Positions 1-9,479 of a stretch of DNA of 37,278 bases are shown piece by piece. The first letter of the stretch is position 1; every line of letters begins with the position of its first letter. The notes under the pieces were generated by a model. That model worked only from the letters and a program-made list of their open reading frames with translations. It had not been told where the DNA came from and searched no databases. The position numbers and the translations under genes are program-made. The stretch is from a bacterium (GTDB lineage: Bacteria; Armatimonadota; UBA5829): assembly GCA_021372295.1 (NCBI GenBank), contig JAJFUS010000020.1, positions 1 to 37,278 of the forward strand, given 5' to 3'.

Positions 1-287
1 GCTGCGCTTGACCCACCCAGCCGATGCGGACTTTAGCTCTCAGATTCGCATTCTACGGCCTGTTTCTTCTCGCGCCCTGTATTGACACGGGTTTACGGGT
101 CCTTCCAGACCCCCACCGGAACGCGGGTGCTACGAGGCGCGCTTCACGGCTGCGTGTGAGTGGGATTTTCAGGTTGACAGTTGACAGTTGGCTGGAGATA
201 CGCAGGCTGGGACGATCAAGGGCGAAAGACGGAGGAATAGTGAATGCTGCTTATGTCGTTCATCGCGAATCTGAACGGCAAATGAAC
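1..287. other. Unassigned left-edge sequence
   Basis: No gene is recognised here. A short open frame on the + strand (positions 2-85, ending in TGA) could be the C-terminal tail of a gene that begins outside the window, but 27 codons are too few to judge. A longer open frame through 24-827 is rejected because it runs through the tRNA and antisense to the nuclease gene. Positions 174-190 carry a short heptamer duplication (GTTGACA twice). The minus strand was checked for tmRNA, RNase P and SRP RNA signatures and none was convincing. Confidence 0.3.
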
Positions 288-333
288 GGCAAAACGAAGC
301 GTAGGCCGAACCATAATATCCAGTTCGGCCTAC
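288..333 (-). terminator. Rho-independent terminator after tRNA-Leu
   Basis: The arms GTAGGCCGAAC (301-311) and GTTCGGCCTAC (323-333) form a perfect 11-bp stem with an 11-nt loop. On the minus strand the stem is followed by GCTTCGTTTTGCC, a modest T-run. It lies 19 nt beyond the 3' end of the tRNA and is best read as its terminator. Confidence 0.7.
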
Positions 334-351
334 AACCACGCTCAAAAACCC

Positions 352-435
<84 letters not shown>

Positions 436-452
436 TCAGTAAAGCCAGTCTA

Positions 453-1394
453 TCAAAAGGCAGGCTTCATGTCAACCGATTCGACTCGCGGACTGCACAC
501 ACCCTGAAACCTGCACCATGCGCAGTCGGATGGGCCGCCAGTCTTGGGAAACTGTTCGATATCCGCATTGCCGAATACAGGTTCGAGTTCCACCATCTGA
601 TCGAAGCTCTGCCTAACTTCATCAGTTATGCTCTCGATGTCTTCCTCGGTCGGCGAAAACGAATCCACAACCAACTCCGGCTGCAAATACACCGCCGCGA
701 GTCTGGTCTCAAGAGGGTTCCAGTCCCACCTGCGCTGGGCGTAGAGCGAATAGAGCGTGAGCTGTTTGCGATCAGCAATGCTCCGCGCTCCGGTTTTCCA
801 GTCGATGATTGTGGGAGACGGGTTTAAGTGCGCGAAGTCTATCGTGCAATAGATCTGAATGCCGTCCAGCTCGAACGACGGAAAACTATCCTCGTCAACC
901 TCGCGCCAACCCTTGGGATCTCCGTCTGCAATCTCACGCCAAAAATCGGACTCAACCAGGTTCGTGACGCATTTCCAGGCCACCTGCTGAGCCTCGCGCG
1001 CGCGTTCGTTCATGTTGGGGAAGCCGTAATAGTGTTCGAGGAGGCTCGTTATGCTCGACGCTTTGCGCCCGCGCGGACGATTGTCTATATGCCACAATCG
1101 CCTGGCCGACTCGCCGTACCTCTCGCGGATTATGGCTGTTACCATGTCGCGAGCGGCCTTTGCATCAATATTCTCTCCGTATCTGATCGACTTCAATGCC
1201 TGAGCAATCACAGTGTGCACAATCTGACCCCTGAGCATAGTTAGAGTGGTGAGATTGCGCATCTCGAAAAGTCGCCAGCGTGCCTTCGCGTCCTGCCCCC
1301 AAAACCGGTGAAAGAAGTAATGGCGGCGGCAGGAGTCGAAATGGTTCTTTCGAGAAAACGACCACGATAATGTCGAGGGCTGCCAACTTTCCAT
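453..1394 (-). CDS. Cas4/AddB-like PD-(D/E)XK nuclease with Fe-S cluster
   Basis: A 313-residue RecB-family nuclease. Catalytic elements are visible in order: H60 (GQIVH), D186 (YCTIDF), D198-W-K200 (IIDWKTG) and Q211 with Y215 (QLTLY). Four cysteines, C22 near the N-terminus (FDSCRRHY) and C291, C294 and C300 near the C-terminus (CAWCRFQGVC), match the split four-cysteine pattern that holds a 4Fe-4S cluster in Cas4 and AddB proteins. By family it should cut or resect single-stranded DNA ends. No helicase partner and no CRISPR genes are present, so it is a stand-alone member with unknown physiological role. The start at 1394 is kept because the next ATG would drop C22. The Shine-Dalgarno is weak and the start codon lies inside an inverted repeat. 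Confidence 0.88.
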   Translation of the reverse strand: MESWQPSTLSWSFSRKNHFDSCRRHYFFHRFWGQDAKARWRLFEMRNLTTLTMLRGQIVHTVIAQALKSIRYGENIDAKAARDMVTAIIRERYGESARRLWHIDNRPRGRKASSITSLLEHYYGFPNMNERAREAQQVAWKCVTNLVESDFWREIADGDPKGWREVDEDSFPSFELDGIQIYCTIDFAHLNPSPTIIDWKTGARSIADRKQLTLYSLYAQRRWDWNPLETRLAAVYLQPELVVDSFSPTEEDIESITDEVRQSFDQMVELEPVFGNADIEQFPKTGGPSDCAWCRFQGVCSPRVESVDMKPAF

Positions 1395-1408
1395 AAGTTC
1401 TACTTATG
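1392..1408. repeat. Inverted repeat over nuclease start codon
   Basis: CATAAGT (1392-1398), three bases, then ACTTATG (1402-1408) form a perfect 7-bp inverted repeat. It includes the ATG of the nuclease gene. It could be an operator in the divergent promoter region or a small mRNA hairpin hiding the start codon. Which of these applies is not decidable from sequence. Confidence 0.5.
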
Positions 1409-1513
1409 CGTTAATTCGATCTATCCTGCAAGGGAAATTCGATGTGTTTGCAGAAGAAGTATTGGCTGGGCGCTGTCCCAACCTTTTGACTTTTTAACTT
1501 CCTGGGGGTTTTC

Positions 1514-2521
1514 ATGCAATCAATCGAAGCGATTGAACTTAATCGCCTTGTCATTCACTCAGTATCCAATCTCTCCGATGAACCGGACATCGCGGAAAAA
1601 GAAGAAATCCTGTCCGAGGGTCTTCGGCACTTCTTTGAGGAACACATACGCAACTGCGTAAAATCGTCAAGCGCGAAGACGGCCAAATTCAACAGCTCAG
1701 AGACAACTATATCAACATGCGCCGCGCACATAATCGAGGCGCCGGAGACGTTCCTTGAGCAGTGCAAGGTCATCGGACACTGGTTCGGCCACCAGATGGA
1801 GCGTTCCTCCGAGGTTCAGTCATTCCTGGCAATCGGCCTCTTCACCGATCCCGACACCGAAGAACGTTACCTCGCGCTTCTGAAGATGGACCCCGTAAAG
1901 GCGTTCGTCAAGCGAGGCAAATCAGACTTCGAGCAGCTTCAAATTCTGCCCGACCCCACCCGCCAGCTCCTGCGCTATGCCATCGTGCGACCCTACGACG
2001 ACGAGAACCGCTACGACGTATTAATGCGCAACCAGCCTGCCTCCAAGGACGAAGACCCTGAGACTTCTCAGATGTGGCTGGAGGCGTTTCTGGAAGCCGC
2101 GGAGGTTGCAACTCCGCGCCAGATGACTCAACTGGTGGTCAAAGAAACCGAAAAGTGGATTCAGCAAAACGAGGAAATTCTCGAAGAGGAAGAAGCCTCG
2201 CAACTTCGCAGCGCAGTGCGCACTCTGGCTCAGTCTGAGGAACTAGACGTCGAAGCCATCGCCGCAGAAGTCATCAAAGACGACCGCCAGCGCGAAGAAT
2301 ACATCGGCAGGCTGCTCGATAAGGGTCTCACCGAGACATCGTTCACCCCAGACCGCGCATGGGCCGAGCGAACAGCCCGCAAGACGACCTATCTCTGCGA
2401 CGATGGCGTCCAGATCAGCGGCCCGTCAGATGCAATCGACGACGTAGTGCAAGTTCTTCCCAAAACCGCCGACCGCAAGACCAGAGTGGTAGTCGAAACC
2501 AGGAAGTTTCAGCAGAAATGA
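1514..2521 (+). CDS. NdpA-type nucleoid-associated protein
   Basis: A 335-residue acidic protein that resembles the 37-kDa nucleoid-associated protein family (NdpA/YejK). Family-like features are the N-terminal IELNRLVIHSV segment, a central FLAIGLF...EERYLALLKMD region, and a C-terminal region with GVQISGPSDAID. Length agrees with the family (about 335 residues). Members associate with the nucleoid, and their exact biochemical role is poorly defined. The start is supported by GGGGG a few bases upstream of ATG 1514. It is divergent from the nuclease gene with 119 bp between the two starts, so they probably share a control region. A hint of joint function in DNA maintenance is inference only. 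Confidence 0.8.
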   Translation: MQSIEAIELNRLVIHSVSNLSDEPDIAEKEEILSEGLRHFFEEHIRNCVKSSSAKTAKFNSSETTISTCAAHIIEAPETFLEQCKVIGHWFGHQMERSSEVQSFLAIGLFTDPDTEERYLALLKMDPVKAFVKRGKSDFEQLQILPDPTRQLLRYAIVRPYDDENRYDVLMRNQPASKDEDPETSQMWLEAFLEAAEVATPRQMTQLVVKETEKWIQQNEEILEEEEASQLRSAVRTLAQSEELDVEAIAAEVIKDDRQREEYIGRLLDKGLTETSFTPDRAWAERTARKTTYLCDDGVQISGPSDAIDDVVQVLPKTADRKTRVVVETRKFQQK

Positions 2522-2536
2522 CGCAGAACAGGGAAC

Positions 2537-2564
2537 TTTGCATATCCACGTCGAATAGTATAAA
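2537..2564 (+). promoter_or_regulatory. Candidate sigma-70 promoter for lemA run
   Basis: TTTGCA (2537-2542) and TATAAA (2559-2564) are separated by 16 bp, placing transcription start about 20 bases before the lemA Shine-Dalgarno. It starts just after the stop of the NdpA-like gene and would serve the lemA-htpX-downstream operon. Confidence 0.5.
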
Positions 2565-2593
2565 CTGATTGAAATGCATTAGGTGGTGAGACT

Positions 2594-3157
2594 ATGAGAA
2601 TGGGACTTGCGCTGTTTGTGATTCTCGGAGTAATGGTTCTGGGAATTCTTTGGATAATCGTAAAATACAATCAACTGGTGGGCCTTAAGAACCGCATCCA
2701 AAATGCGTGGTCGCAGATAGATGTGCAGCTCAAACGTCGATACGACATGATCCCAAACCTTGTGGAAACCGTAAAGGGCTACGCAAAGCATGAGAGCGAG
2801 GTCTTTGAGAATGTGACCAAAGCCAGAAACGCCGGAATCAACGCGAGCACCCCAAAAGAGCAGGGAGCCGCTGAAAATCAGATTACGGGCGCGCTCAAGT
2901 CGCTGTTTGCGGTCGCGGAGGCATATCCCGAGCTTAAGGCCAACGAGAACTTCATGATGCTCCAGGAAGAAATATCCGGCACTGAGAGCAAGATCGCGTT
3001 TGCCAGGCAGTTTTATAACGATCAGGTGATGTCATTCAACACTCTCATTCAGAGTTTTCCGTCTAACATAATCGCGAGCAATTTCGGCTTCACCGAAAAA
3101 GAGTATTTCCCGATGGACGATGCCGCCAGGGAAAATGTGAAGGTAGACTTCTCCTAA
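2594..3157 (+). CDS. LemA family membrane protein
   Basis: A 187-residue LemA protein. Residues about 4-23 form one hydrophobic helix ([20 protein letters not shown]), followed by the diagnostic LemA stretch [20 protein letters not shown] and [18 protein letters not shown]. The rest is a helical bundle with a [14 protein letters not shown] segment near the end. LemA proteins have a short N-terminus outside and a large helical domain and are often encoded beside HtpX-type proteases, as here, where the next gene begins 3 bp after the stop. The start is set by GGTGG 8-12 bp upstream. The exact function of LemA is not established. A role in membrane-protein quality control is inferred from the neighbour. 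Confidence 0.93.
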   Translation: MRMGLALFVILGVMVLGILWIIVKYNQLVGLKNRIQNAWSQIDVQLKRRYDMIPNLVETVKGYAKHESEVFENVTKARNAGINASTPKEQGAAENQITGALKSLFAVAEAYPELKANENFMMLQEEISGTESKIAFARQFYNDQVMSFNTLIQSFPSNIIASNFGFTEKEYFPMDDAARENVKVDFS

Positions 3158-3160
3158 GCC

Positions 3161-4042
3161 ATGTATGAGCAAATCCAAAGTAACATCTGGCGTTCGCGCC
3201 TGCTGATAGTCGGGTTCATCGTCCTGATCGGGCTTGTGGGTTACGGATTCTATTTGGCCTATGGCGATCCGATTGCGCTGATTATCGCGGTGGGGTTTGC
3301 ATTCGCCACCAGCATCGGCAGTTATTATTATTCCGATCAGATCGTGCTCGCATCCACTCAGGCTCGACCCGCTACAAAAGAGGAGTTTCCGCATTACGTG
3401 AACTCGGTCGAGGGTCTCGCCCTGGCCGCTGGAATACCCGTGCCCAAAGCCTACGTGATCGACGACCCAGCGCCAAACGCATTCGCTACCGGCAGAGACC
3501 CGGAGCACGGCGTGATATGCGTCACAACGGGCCTGCTGGACATAATGAACCGCGTGGAACTGGAGGGAGTCATATCGCACGAGATGTCGCATATCAAGAA
3601 CTACGACATCCGGTTTATGGCTCTGGTGGCGGTGCTCGTCGGGGCGATCGCGATGCTGGCGCACTGGTTTTGGTGGAGCGGTCGATTCGGCGGATACGGG
3701 CGTAGTGACCGCGATGACGAGGGTCAGGGGCAGGTGATTTTCTTCATAATCGGTATGGTTTTGGCTATTTTGGCGCCGATTGCGGCCGGTTTGGTGCAGG
3801 CTATGATCTCTCGACGCCGGGAATATCTGGCCGACGCAAGCGGCGCTATGCTCACGCGCTACCCTGACGGTCTCGCCAGCGCCCTGGAAAAGATCGCAAA
3901 CGACGAGCACGTGCTGCGTTCGGCAAACAAAGCCACCGCACATCTGTTCATATCTAATCCGTTGCGGAATTTGGGTGGAGTGTTCAGTTTCAGTACGCAT
4001 CCGCCTATTGAAGACCGAATCAAGCGCCTCCGCGAGATGTGA
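3161..4042 (+). CDS. HtpX-like M48 zinc metalloprotease
   Basis: A 293-residue integral membrane protease. Two N-terminal transmembrane helices (about residues 13-33 and 37-55) precede the zinc motif H140-E141-M-S-H144, and the third ligand is E221 in RREYLADASG. Two further hydrophobic segments (about 152-172 and 192-217) lie between the zinc ligands, as in HtpX. The C-terminal NPL...FSTHPPIEDRI motif is typical of the family. HtpX degrades misfolded membrane proteins at the inner membrane. Translation is probably coupled to lemA, whose stop is 3 bp upstream. The conserved gene pair supports both calls. Confidence 0.94.
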   Translation: MYEQIQSNIWRSRLLIVGFIVLIGLVGYGFYLAYGDPIALIIAVGFAFATSIGSYYYSDQIVLASTQARPATKEEFPHYVNSVEGLALAAGIPVPKAYVIDDPAPNAFATGRDPEHGVICVTTGLLDIMNRVELEGVISHEMSHIKNYDIRFMALVAVLVGAIAMLAHWFWWSGRFGGYGRSDRDDEGQGQVIFFIIGMVLAILAPIAAGLVQAMISRRREYLADASGAMLTRYPDGLASALEKIANDEHVLRSANKATAHLFISNPLRNLGGVFSFSTHPPIEDRIKRLREM

Positions 4043-4049
4043 GATCGAT

Positions 4050-4316
4050 ATGCCCGACATCATTCTGAAGCTGCACGTCACACCGAGAGGTTCGAAAAAC
4101 GAGATCACCGGCTGGCGAGACGATGTGCTCTGCGTAAAAATCACGGCTCCACCAGTCGAAGGCGCGGCGAATGCAGCTGTTGTGAAGTTCGTCGCGGACG
4201 CGCTCAATGTGCGCAAGAGCCAGGTCGAGCTTGTTTCGGGCGAGAAAAGCCGCGAGAAGTCCGTACGGGTGATCGGGCTGTCGGAGTCGGATTTGCGCTC
4301 GCGATTGAGCCGGTAA
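4050..4316 (+). CDS. DUF167 (YggU-like) small protein
   Basis: An 88-residue protein of the DUF167/YggU family, recognised from LHVTPRGSKNEITGW, LCVKITAPPVEGAANAAV, and a C-terminal VELVSGEKSREKSVRVIGL. These small alpha/beta proteins have no firmly known function. The start at 4050 lies 7 bp after the htpX stop. An upstream in-frame ATG at 3975 would overlap htpX by 68 bp and add a tail unlike the family, so it was not chosen. Confidence 0.9.
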   Translation: MPDIILKLHVTPRGSKNEITGWRDDVLCVKITAPPVEGAANAAVVKFVADALNVRKSQVELVSGEKSREKSVRVIGLSESDLRSRLSR

Positions 4317-4327
4317 AGGACTGCATT

Positions 4328-4945
4328 ATGGCTCTAAAATGGCTCGAATGGGCAAGAAAACTGCAGGCAATATCCCAAAACGGGCTGACATTTGCGTCCG
4401 ATCCGTTCGACATTGAGCGATACGAGCGAATTCGCCAAATCGCAGCCGAGATTGGCGGAGCTCATTCAGACACCGAGCCGGAGCTTATTCTCGATATCTA
4501 TAGCAAGGAATCAGGCTACGCGACGCCAAAACTTGACTCTCGAGGAGTAGTTTTTCGCGATGACAGGATACTGCTTGTCAGAGAGAAATCCGACGGTCTA
4601 TGGACTCTGCCGGGCGGCTGGATCGACGTGGGAGACTCGCCGGGCGAGGCGGCTGAGCGCGAGGTGTTCGAGGAATCGGGCTATATCACCAGGGCGGTGA
4701 AGCTGCTTGCGGTCGTAGACAAAAACAAACACGGCTACACGCCACAGTTCGACCATATCTACAAACTCTTTTTCTTGTGCGAGATCACGGGCGGCGAAGC
4801 CGCAGGCAGTATAGAGACCGATGGAGTGGAATTCTTTGCTGAGGACAACATCCCGAGCCTTTCGCTAACCCGCATAGTCCCCAGCCAGATAACCCGCCTG
4901 TTTGAGCACCATCGAAACCCTGATTGGCCGGCTGATTTCGACTGA
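4328..4945 (+). CDS. NUDIX hydrolase with N-terminal helical domain
   Basis: A 205-residue two-domain NUDIX protein. Residues about 1-60 match the helical N-terminal domain found in YjhB-type hydrolases (EWARKLQAISQNGLTFA...DIERYERIRQIA). Residues 97-119 hold the NUDIX box, GWIDVGDSPGEAAEREVFEE followed by SGY. The REVFEESGY core that binds the divalent metal is intact, while the first acidic position is Asp rather than Glu, a common change in this subfamily. It should hydrolyse a nucleoside diphosphate linked to another group, but the substrate cannot be read from sequence. It sits 11 bp after the DUF167 gene, in the same run. Confidence 0.9.
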   Translation: MALKWLEWARKLQAISQNGLTFASDPFDIERYERIRQIAAEIGGAHSDTEPELILDIYSKESGYATPKLDSRGVVFRDDRILLVREKSDGLWTLPGGWIDVGDSPGEAAEREVFEESGYITRAVKLLAVVDKNKHGYTPQFDHIYKLFFLCEITGGEAAGSIETDGVEFFAEDNIPSLSLTRIVPSQITRLFEHHRNPDWPADFD

Positions 4946-4952
4946 GGATTGA

Positions 4953-6260
<1,308 letters not shown>

Positions 6261-6277
6261 CACTCATGGAGTATGAA

Positions 6278-6946
6278 ATGGATCAGGAAATAGTCACGCT
6301 GGAAAGCGTCCGGCACGACCCTAAAGTGCGGACGTTCATAGAAGCCGCAAACTCGCAGATGAACGCTCTGGGTTACACCGAGCACGGGTTCAGGCACGCG
6401 GGGATTGTCGCCGAGACGGCTCGCAATATAATTGACAGCCTGGGCCAGGACGGACGCACAGCCGAACTCGCGGCGGTAGCGGGCTATATGCACGACATCG
6501 GCAATGCGATTAACCGCCTGGGCCACCCTGACACCGCCGCGCTGATGGCTTTCACCCTGCTCAACGAGATGGGCATGCCCGCGACCGAGGTGGCGGAAGT
6601 CATCGCGGCAATCGGCAATCACGAGGAAGAGCTGGGCTCACCAGTGAGCGCCATCTCGGCGGCGCTGATACTTGCGGACAAGTCTGATGTCCATCACTCG
6701 CGAGTGCAAAATCAGAACCCGCTCACCTTCGACATACACGACCGCGTGAATTTCTCAGTGCAGAAGTCCAACATGCGCGTGGATCAGGAAAACAAGAGCA
6801 TCAACCTGGAACTGACCACCGACGACCAGTCGGCAACCGTAATGGAATACTTCGAGATTTTCCTTTCGCGCATGCTGATGTGCCGTCGCGCGGCGGATTT
6901 CTTCGGGTATAAGTTCAAGCTGATTATTAACGGCGTGGATATGTAA
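6278..6946 (+). CDS. HD-domain phosphohydrolase
   Basis: A 222-residue HD protein. Motifs are H40 (TEHGFRHAGIVAE), H72-D73 (GYMHDIGNAINR), NHEE and the terminal Asp in LADKSDVHHSRV, together giving the metal site of HD phosphohydrolases. The C-terminal half (MEYFEIFLSRMLMCRRAADF) is characteristic of a widespread uncharacterised family of this size. The substrate is unknown. The start at 6278 has TGGAG 6 bp upstream. In-frame ATG 6257 overlaps the tgt stop but has only a distant purine run. It is the last gene of the run and is followed within 3 bp by a palindromic terminator. Confidence 0.9.
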   Translation: MDQEIVTLESVRHDPKVRTFIEAANSQMNALGYTEHGFRHAGIVAETARNIIDSLGQDGRTAELAAVAGYMHDIGNAINRLGHPDTAALMAFTLLNEMGMPATEVAEVIAAIGNHEEELGSPVSAISAALILADKSDVHHSRVQNQNPLTFDIHDRVNFSVQKSNMRVDQENKSINLELTTDDQSATVMEYFEIFLSRMLMCRRAADFFGYKFKLIINGVDM

Positions 6947-6948
6947 AA

Positions 6949-6980
6949 ATATTCTTCGGGACTATAGTCCCGAAGAATAT
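6949..6980. terminator. Perfect 32-bp palindrome, bidirectional terminator
   Basis: ATATTCTTCGGGACTA and its exact complement TAGTCCCGAAGAATAT abut with no spacer. The palindrome lies between convergent HD (ends 6946) and topA (ends 7022) genes. A/T flanks on both sides fit termination in both directions. Confidence 0.75.
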
Positions 6981-7021
6981 CTAGCTTCTCAGCGTTTCAA
7001 TAATTCCAAGCAATCTGACGA

Positions 7022-9166
7022 CTATTCCACAGCCTCGGCTTCAGGCGCTTTCGCAGCCTCACCCGACTCGGTCTCTTCTTTGCCGCGAGCTTTCTGATAA
7101 TCGCACTCGGAGTTTGTGCAGCGGTAGCCGGTGAGACGTCCTTTGAAACGTCTCTCGCCCAGTAATCCGCCGCACTGTGGGCAGACCTTGTTTGTGGGCT
7201 TGTCCCATGAAACGAATGTGCAGTCGGGATAGCGATTGCAGCCGTAGAAGACTTTGCCCTTGCGCGACTTCTTCTCCACAATGTCGCCCTCGGCGCACAG
7301 CGGACACTTCACGTCCACTGGCTTTGTAAGCGGCGCGGTGGTCTTGCACTCGGGATAACCCGCGCAGCCCAGGAACTCGCCGAACCTGCCCTCGCGGATC
7401 AACATCTTCTTGCCGCAGTTCGGACAGACCTGATCGCTCTCTTTGGGCTCGATCTTGACCCGCTCCATCTTTTCCTGAGCTTCTTCCAGGTCTTTCTCGA
7501 ACGGCCCATAGAACTCGCTCAACAGTTGCACCCAGTCGAGCGCGCCCTCTTCGACGTTATCGAGCTTGGTCTCGACCCCCGCCGTGAACTCCACGTCCAT
7601 AATCACGGGGAAGTGTCTCACCAGTTGATCGGTCACAATAAAGCCGAGTTCGGTCGGGAAAAACTTCTTTTCGCGCAGTTCGACGTATTTCCGGTCTTGA
7701 ATCGTTGAAATGATGCTGGCATAAGTACTCGGCCTGCCGATGCCCTTTTCCTCGAGCGTGCGAACCAGCGTCGCTTCGGTAAAGCGAGGTGGCGGCTCAG
7801 TAAAGTGCTGCTCGGGCAAGAGTTCGCGCAGATCCAGAACCTGTCCCTCCACCAGCGGCGGCAGAGGCGGCTGTTCCTCGTCGGCTACGACTTTATCGTC
7901 GTCCTTGCCTTCGGTATAGACCTTGATGAAACCCTGGAATTTTACGGTCGAACCGGTCGCGCGGAACATCATACCCGCAGCGCCGATATCCACCGAAACG
8001 ACATCGAACACCGCCGGCGACATCTGGCTGGCCAGAAAACGCTGCCAGATCAGCCGGTAAAGCTTGTACTGGTCGTTATTGAGGAAGTGCTTGATTTCGT
8101 CAGGATGGCGCAGGACCGACGTTGGGCGAATCGCTTCATGCGCATCCTGAGCACCCTTTCGCGAAACCTGCCTGGGTTTTTCGGGTACATAGGTCGGCCC
8201 ATAGGTCTTGTTTATGTAATCGCGGGCTTCTTCCTGCGCTTCCTTGGCAACTCGCGTGGAGTCGGTTCTCATATATGTGATAAGACCGACCGATCCCAGC
8301 TCTCCGAGATCGATGCCTTCGTAGAGCTGTTGAGCGAGCATCATCGTGCGGCGCGCCGCGTAGTTGAGCTTACGCGACGATTCCTGCTGCAGCGTGCTCG
8401 TAATAAACGGCGGCGCGGGATTGCGCTTGCGCTCGCTCTTTTTAATCTTCTCGACTACGTAATCCGCGCCTTCGAGAGCTTTCAGGAGTTCGTCGGACTC
8501 CTTTTGATTGTGAATCTCGATCTTCTCGCCGTTCTTTGTAAAAAGCTTGGCGTTAAACAAATGCTCTTTCTCTTTTGGAGTGAGCGAAGCCGTGATCGAC
8601 CAGTACTCCACCGGCACAAACGCGAGGATCTCGCGCTCGCGGTCGCAGATCAATCGCACAGCCACCGACTGCACCCTGCCGGCGCTCAGGTTTCGCTTGA
8701 CCTTTCGCCAAAGAAGCGGACTGAGCTTGTAGCCGACCAGCCGGTCCAAAACCCGACGTGCCTGCTGGGCATTTACCAGGTCGATATCGATCTCATGCGC
8801 GTTTTGAAGCGCCTCCGTGACTGCGGTTCGGGTGATCTCATTAAACTGAATCCGCTTCGCGTCTTTGAGCTTGAGCGACTCCTGCAGATGCCAGGCTATC
8901 GCCTCGCCCTCGCGGTCGGGGTCGGATGCAAGGTATACTGTGTCCGCCTTGCCTGCTGCTGCTTTGAGCTTCTTGAGCACATCGCGCCTTTCAGGGATCG
9001 CCACATACTGCGGCTCGAAGTCCTTTTCCACGTCCACTCCCAGCTTGCTCTTGGGCAAATCACGCACATGACCCATACTGGCCTCGATAGTATAATCCGC
9101 GCCCAGAAAATTTTTGAGAGTCTTGGTCTTCGCCGGAGACTCGACTATTATAAGTGACTTAGACAT
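7022..9166 (-). CDS. topA: DNA topoisomerase I
   Basis: A 714-residue type IA topoisomerase that relaxes negative supercoils. The Toprim domain shows E9 (IIVESPAKTKTL) and DPDREGE (82-88). The catalytic tyrosine is Y298 in GLITYMRTDST, and RPSTYASIIS follows. The C-terminus carries three four-cysteine zinc ribbons (CPNCGKK...C, CPLC...C, CPQC...C) and ends with an acidic Glu/Ala tail. The start at 9166 (MSKSLIIVESPAKT) agrees with the family and has AAGGAAG upstream; extension to 9289 would add a non-homologous stretch across the promoter. It is monocistronic between a good promoter and the palindrome at 6949. Confidence 0.98.
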   Translation of the reverse strand: MSKSLIIVESPAKTKTLKNFLGADYTIEASMGHVRDLPKSKLGVDVEKDFEPQYVAIPERRDVLKKLKAAAGKADTVYLASDPDREGEAIAWHLQESLKLKDAKRIQFNEITRTAVTEALQNAHEIDIDLVNAQQARRVLDRLVGYKLSPLLWRKVKRNLSAGRVQSVAVRLICDREREILAFVPVEYWSITASLTPKEKEHLFNAKLFTKNGEKIEIHNQKESDELLKALEGADYVVEKIKKSERKRNPAPPFITSTLQQESSRKLNYAARRTMMLAQQLYEGIDLGELGSVGLITYMRTDSTRVAKEAQEEARDYINKTYGPTYVPEKPRQVSRKGAQDAHEAIRPTSVLRHPDEIKHFLNNDQYKLYRLIWQRFLASQMSPAVFDVVSVDIGAAGMMFRATGSTVKFQGFIKVYTEGKDDDKVVADEEQPPLPPLVEGQVLDLRELLPEQHFTEPPPRFTEATLVRTLEEKGIGRPSTYASIISTIQDRKYVELREKKFFPTELGFIVTDQLVRHFPVIMDVEFTAGVETKLDNVEEGALDWVQLLSEFYGPFEKDLEEAQEKMERVKIEPKESDQVCPNCGKKMLIREGRFGEFLGCAGYPECKTTAPLTKPVDVKCPLCAEGDIVEKKSRKGKVFYGCNRYPDCTFVSWDKPTNKVCPQCGGLLGERRFKGRLTGYRCTNSECDYQKARGKEETESGEAAKAPEAEAVE

Positions 9167-9220
9167 ATATTCCGTCTTCCTTGAAAAGCAGTTACGTACA
9201 CTAATGAAACACGGAGAGTG

Positions 9221-9249
9221 ATGATAGCACAACCAGCAGTACGTGTCAA
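9221..9249 (-). promoter_or_regulatory. topA sigma-70 promoter
   Basis: On the minus strand TTGACA (9244-9249) and TATCAT (9221-9226) are spaced by 17 bp, with TGC before the -10 (extended -10). The expected transcription start is about 45-50 bases before the topA ATG. This is one of the best promoters in the window. Confidence 0.75.
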
Positions 9250-9479
9250 ATAAAGCGCGACACTCTACGCCGGATAATGCATCAACCACACACCTCGAAA
9301 AACAACACTCTCTTTGATGTGTTAGCCCTGGTCCAGGTTGCCATTACGACCCGATCAGTGATAAACTTGCCGTAATGAGCGAAGCGCCTGTTATTGGGTT
9401 TGTTCGTTCGCCAATCATTTGGTATCGTATCACGCTAAGAACATGTTAGCAAGATCATTGGAAACTTGAGAGGGAAATT
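9250..9479. other. Intergenic region before alkaline phosphatase
   Basis: Beyond the topA promoter nothing firm is seen. Two weak plus-strand promoter candidates exist: TTGCCA (9338-9343) with TAAACT (9362-9367), spacing 18, and TTGTTC (9400-9405) with TATCGT (9423-9428), spacing 17. Neither can be preferred. No Pho box was recognised. Confidence 0.3.

Noticed and set aside
1..170. Possible structured RNA at the left edge (RNase P, SRP or tmRNA)
   Set aside because: Some GC-rich hairpins occur but none of the conserved sequence blocks of those RNAs could be found.
3032..4216. 394-residue open frame antisense to lemA, htpX and DUF167
   Set aside because: It overlaps three well-supported genes on the opposite strand and shows no protein family.
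7805..9157. 450-residue open frame antisense to topA
   Set aside because: It is a codon-bias shadow of topA; the topA product is unmistakable on the other strand.
9111..9230. Possible fifth copy of the SD-ending repeat before topA (ACTCTCCG and TTTTCAAGGAAG)
   Set aside because: Only two short pieces match and they are separated by unrelated sequence; topA has its own good promoter in the region.
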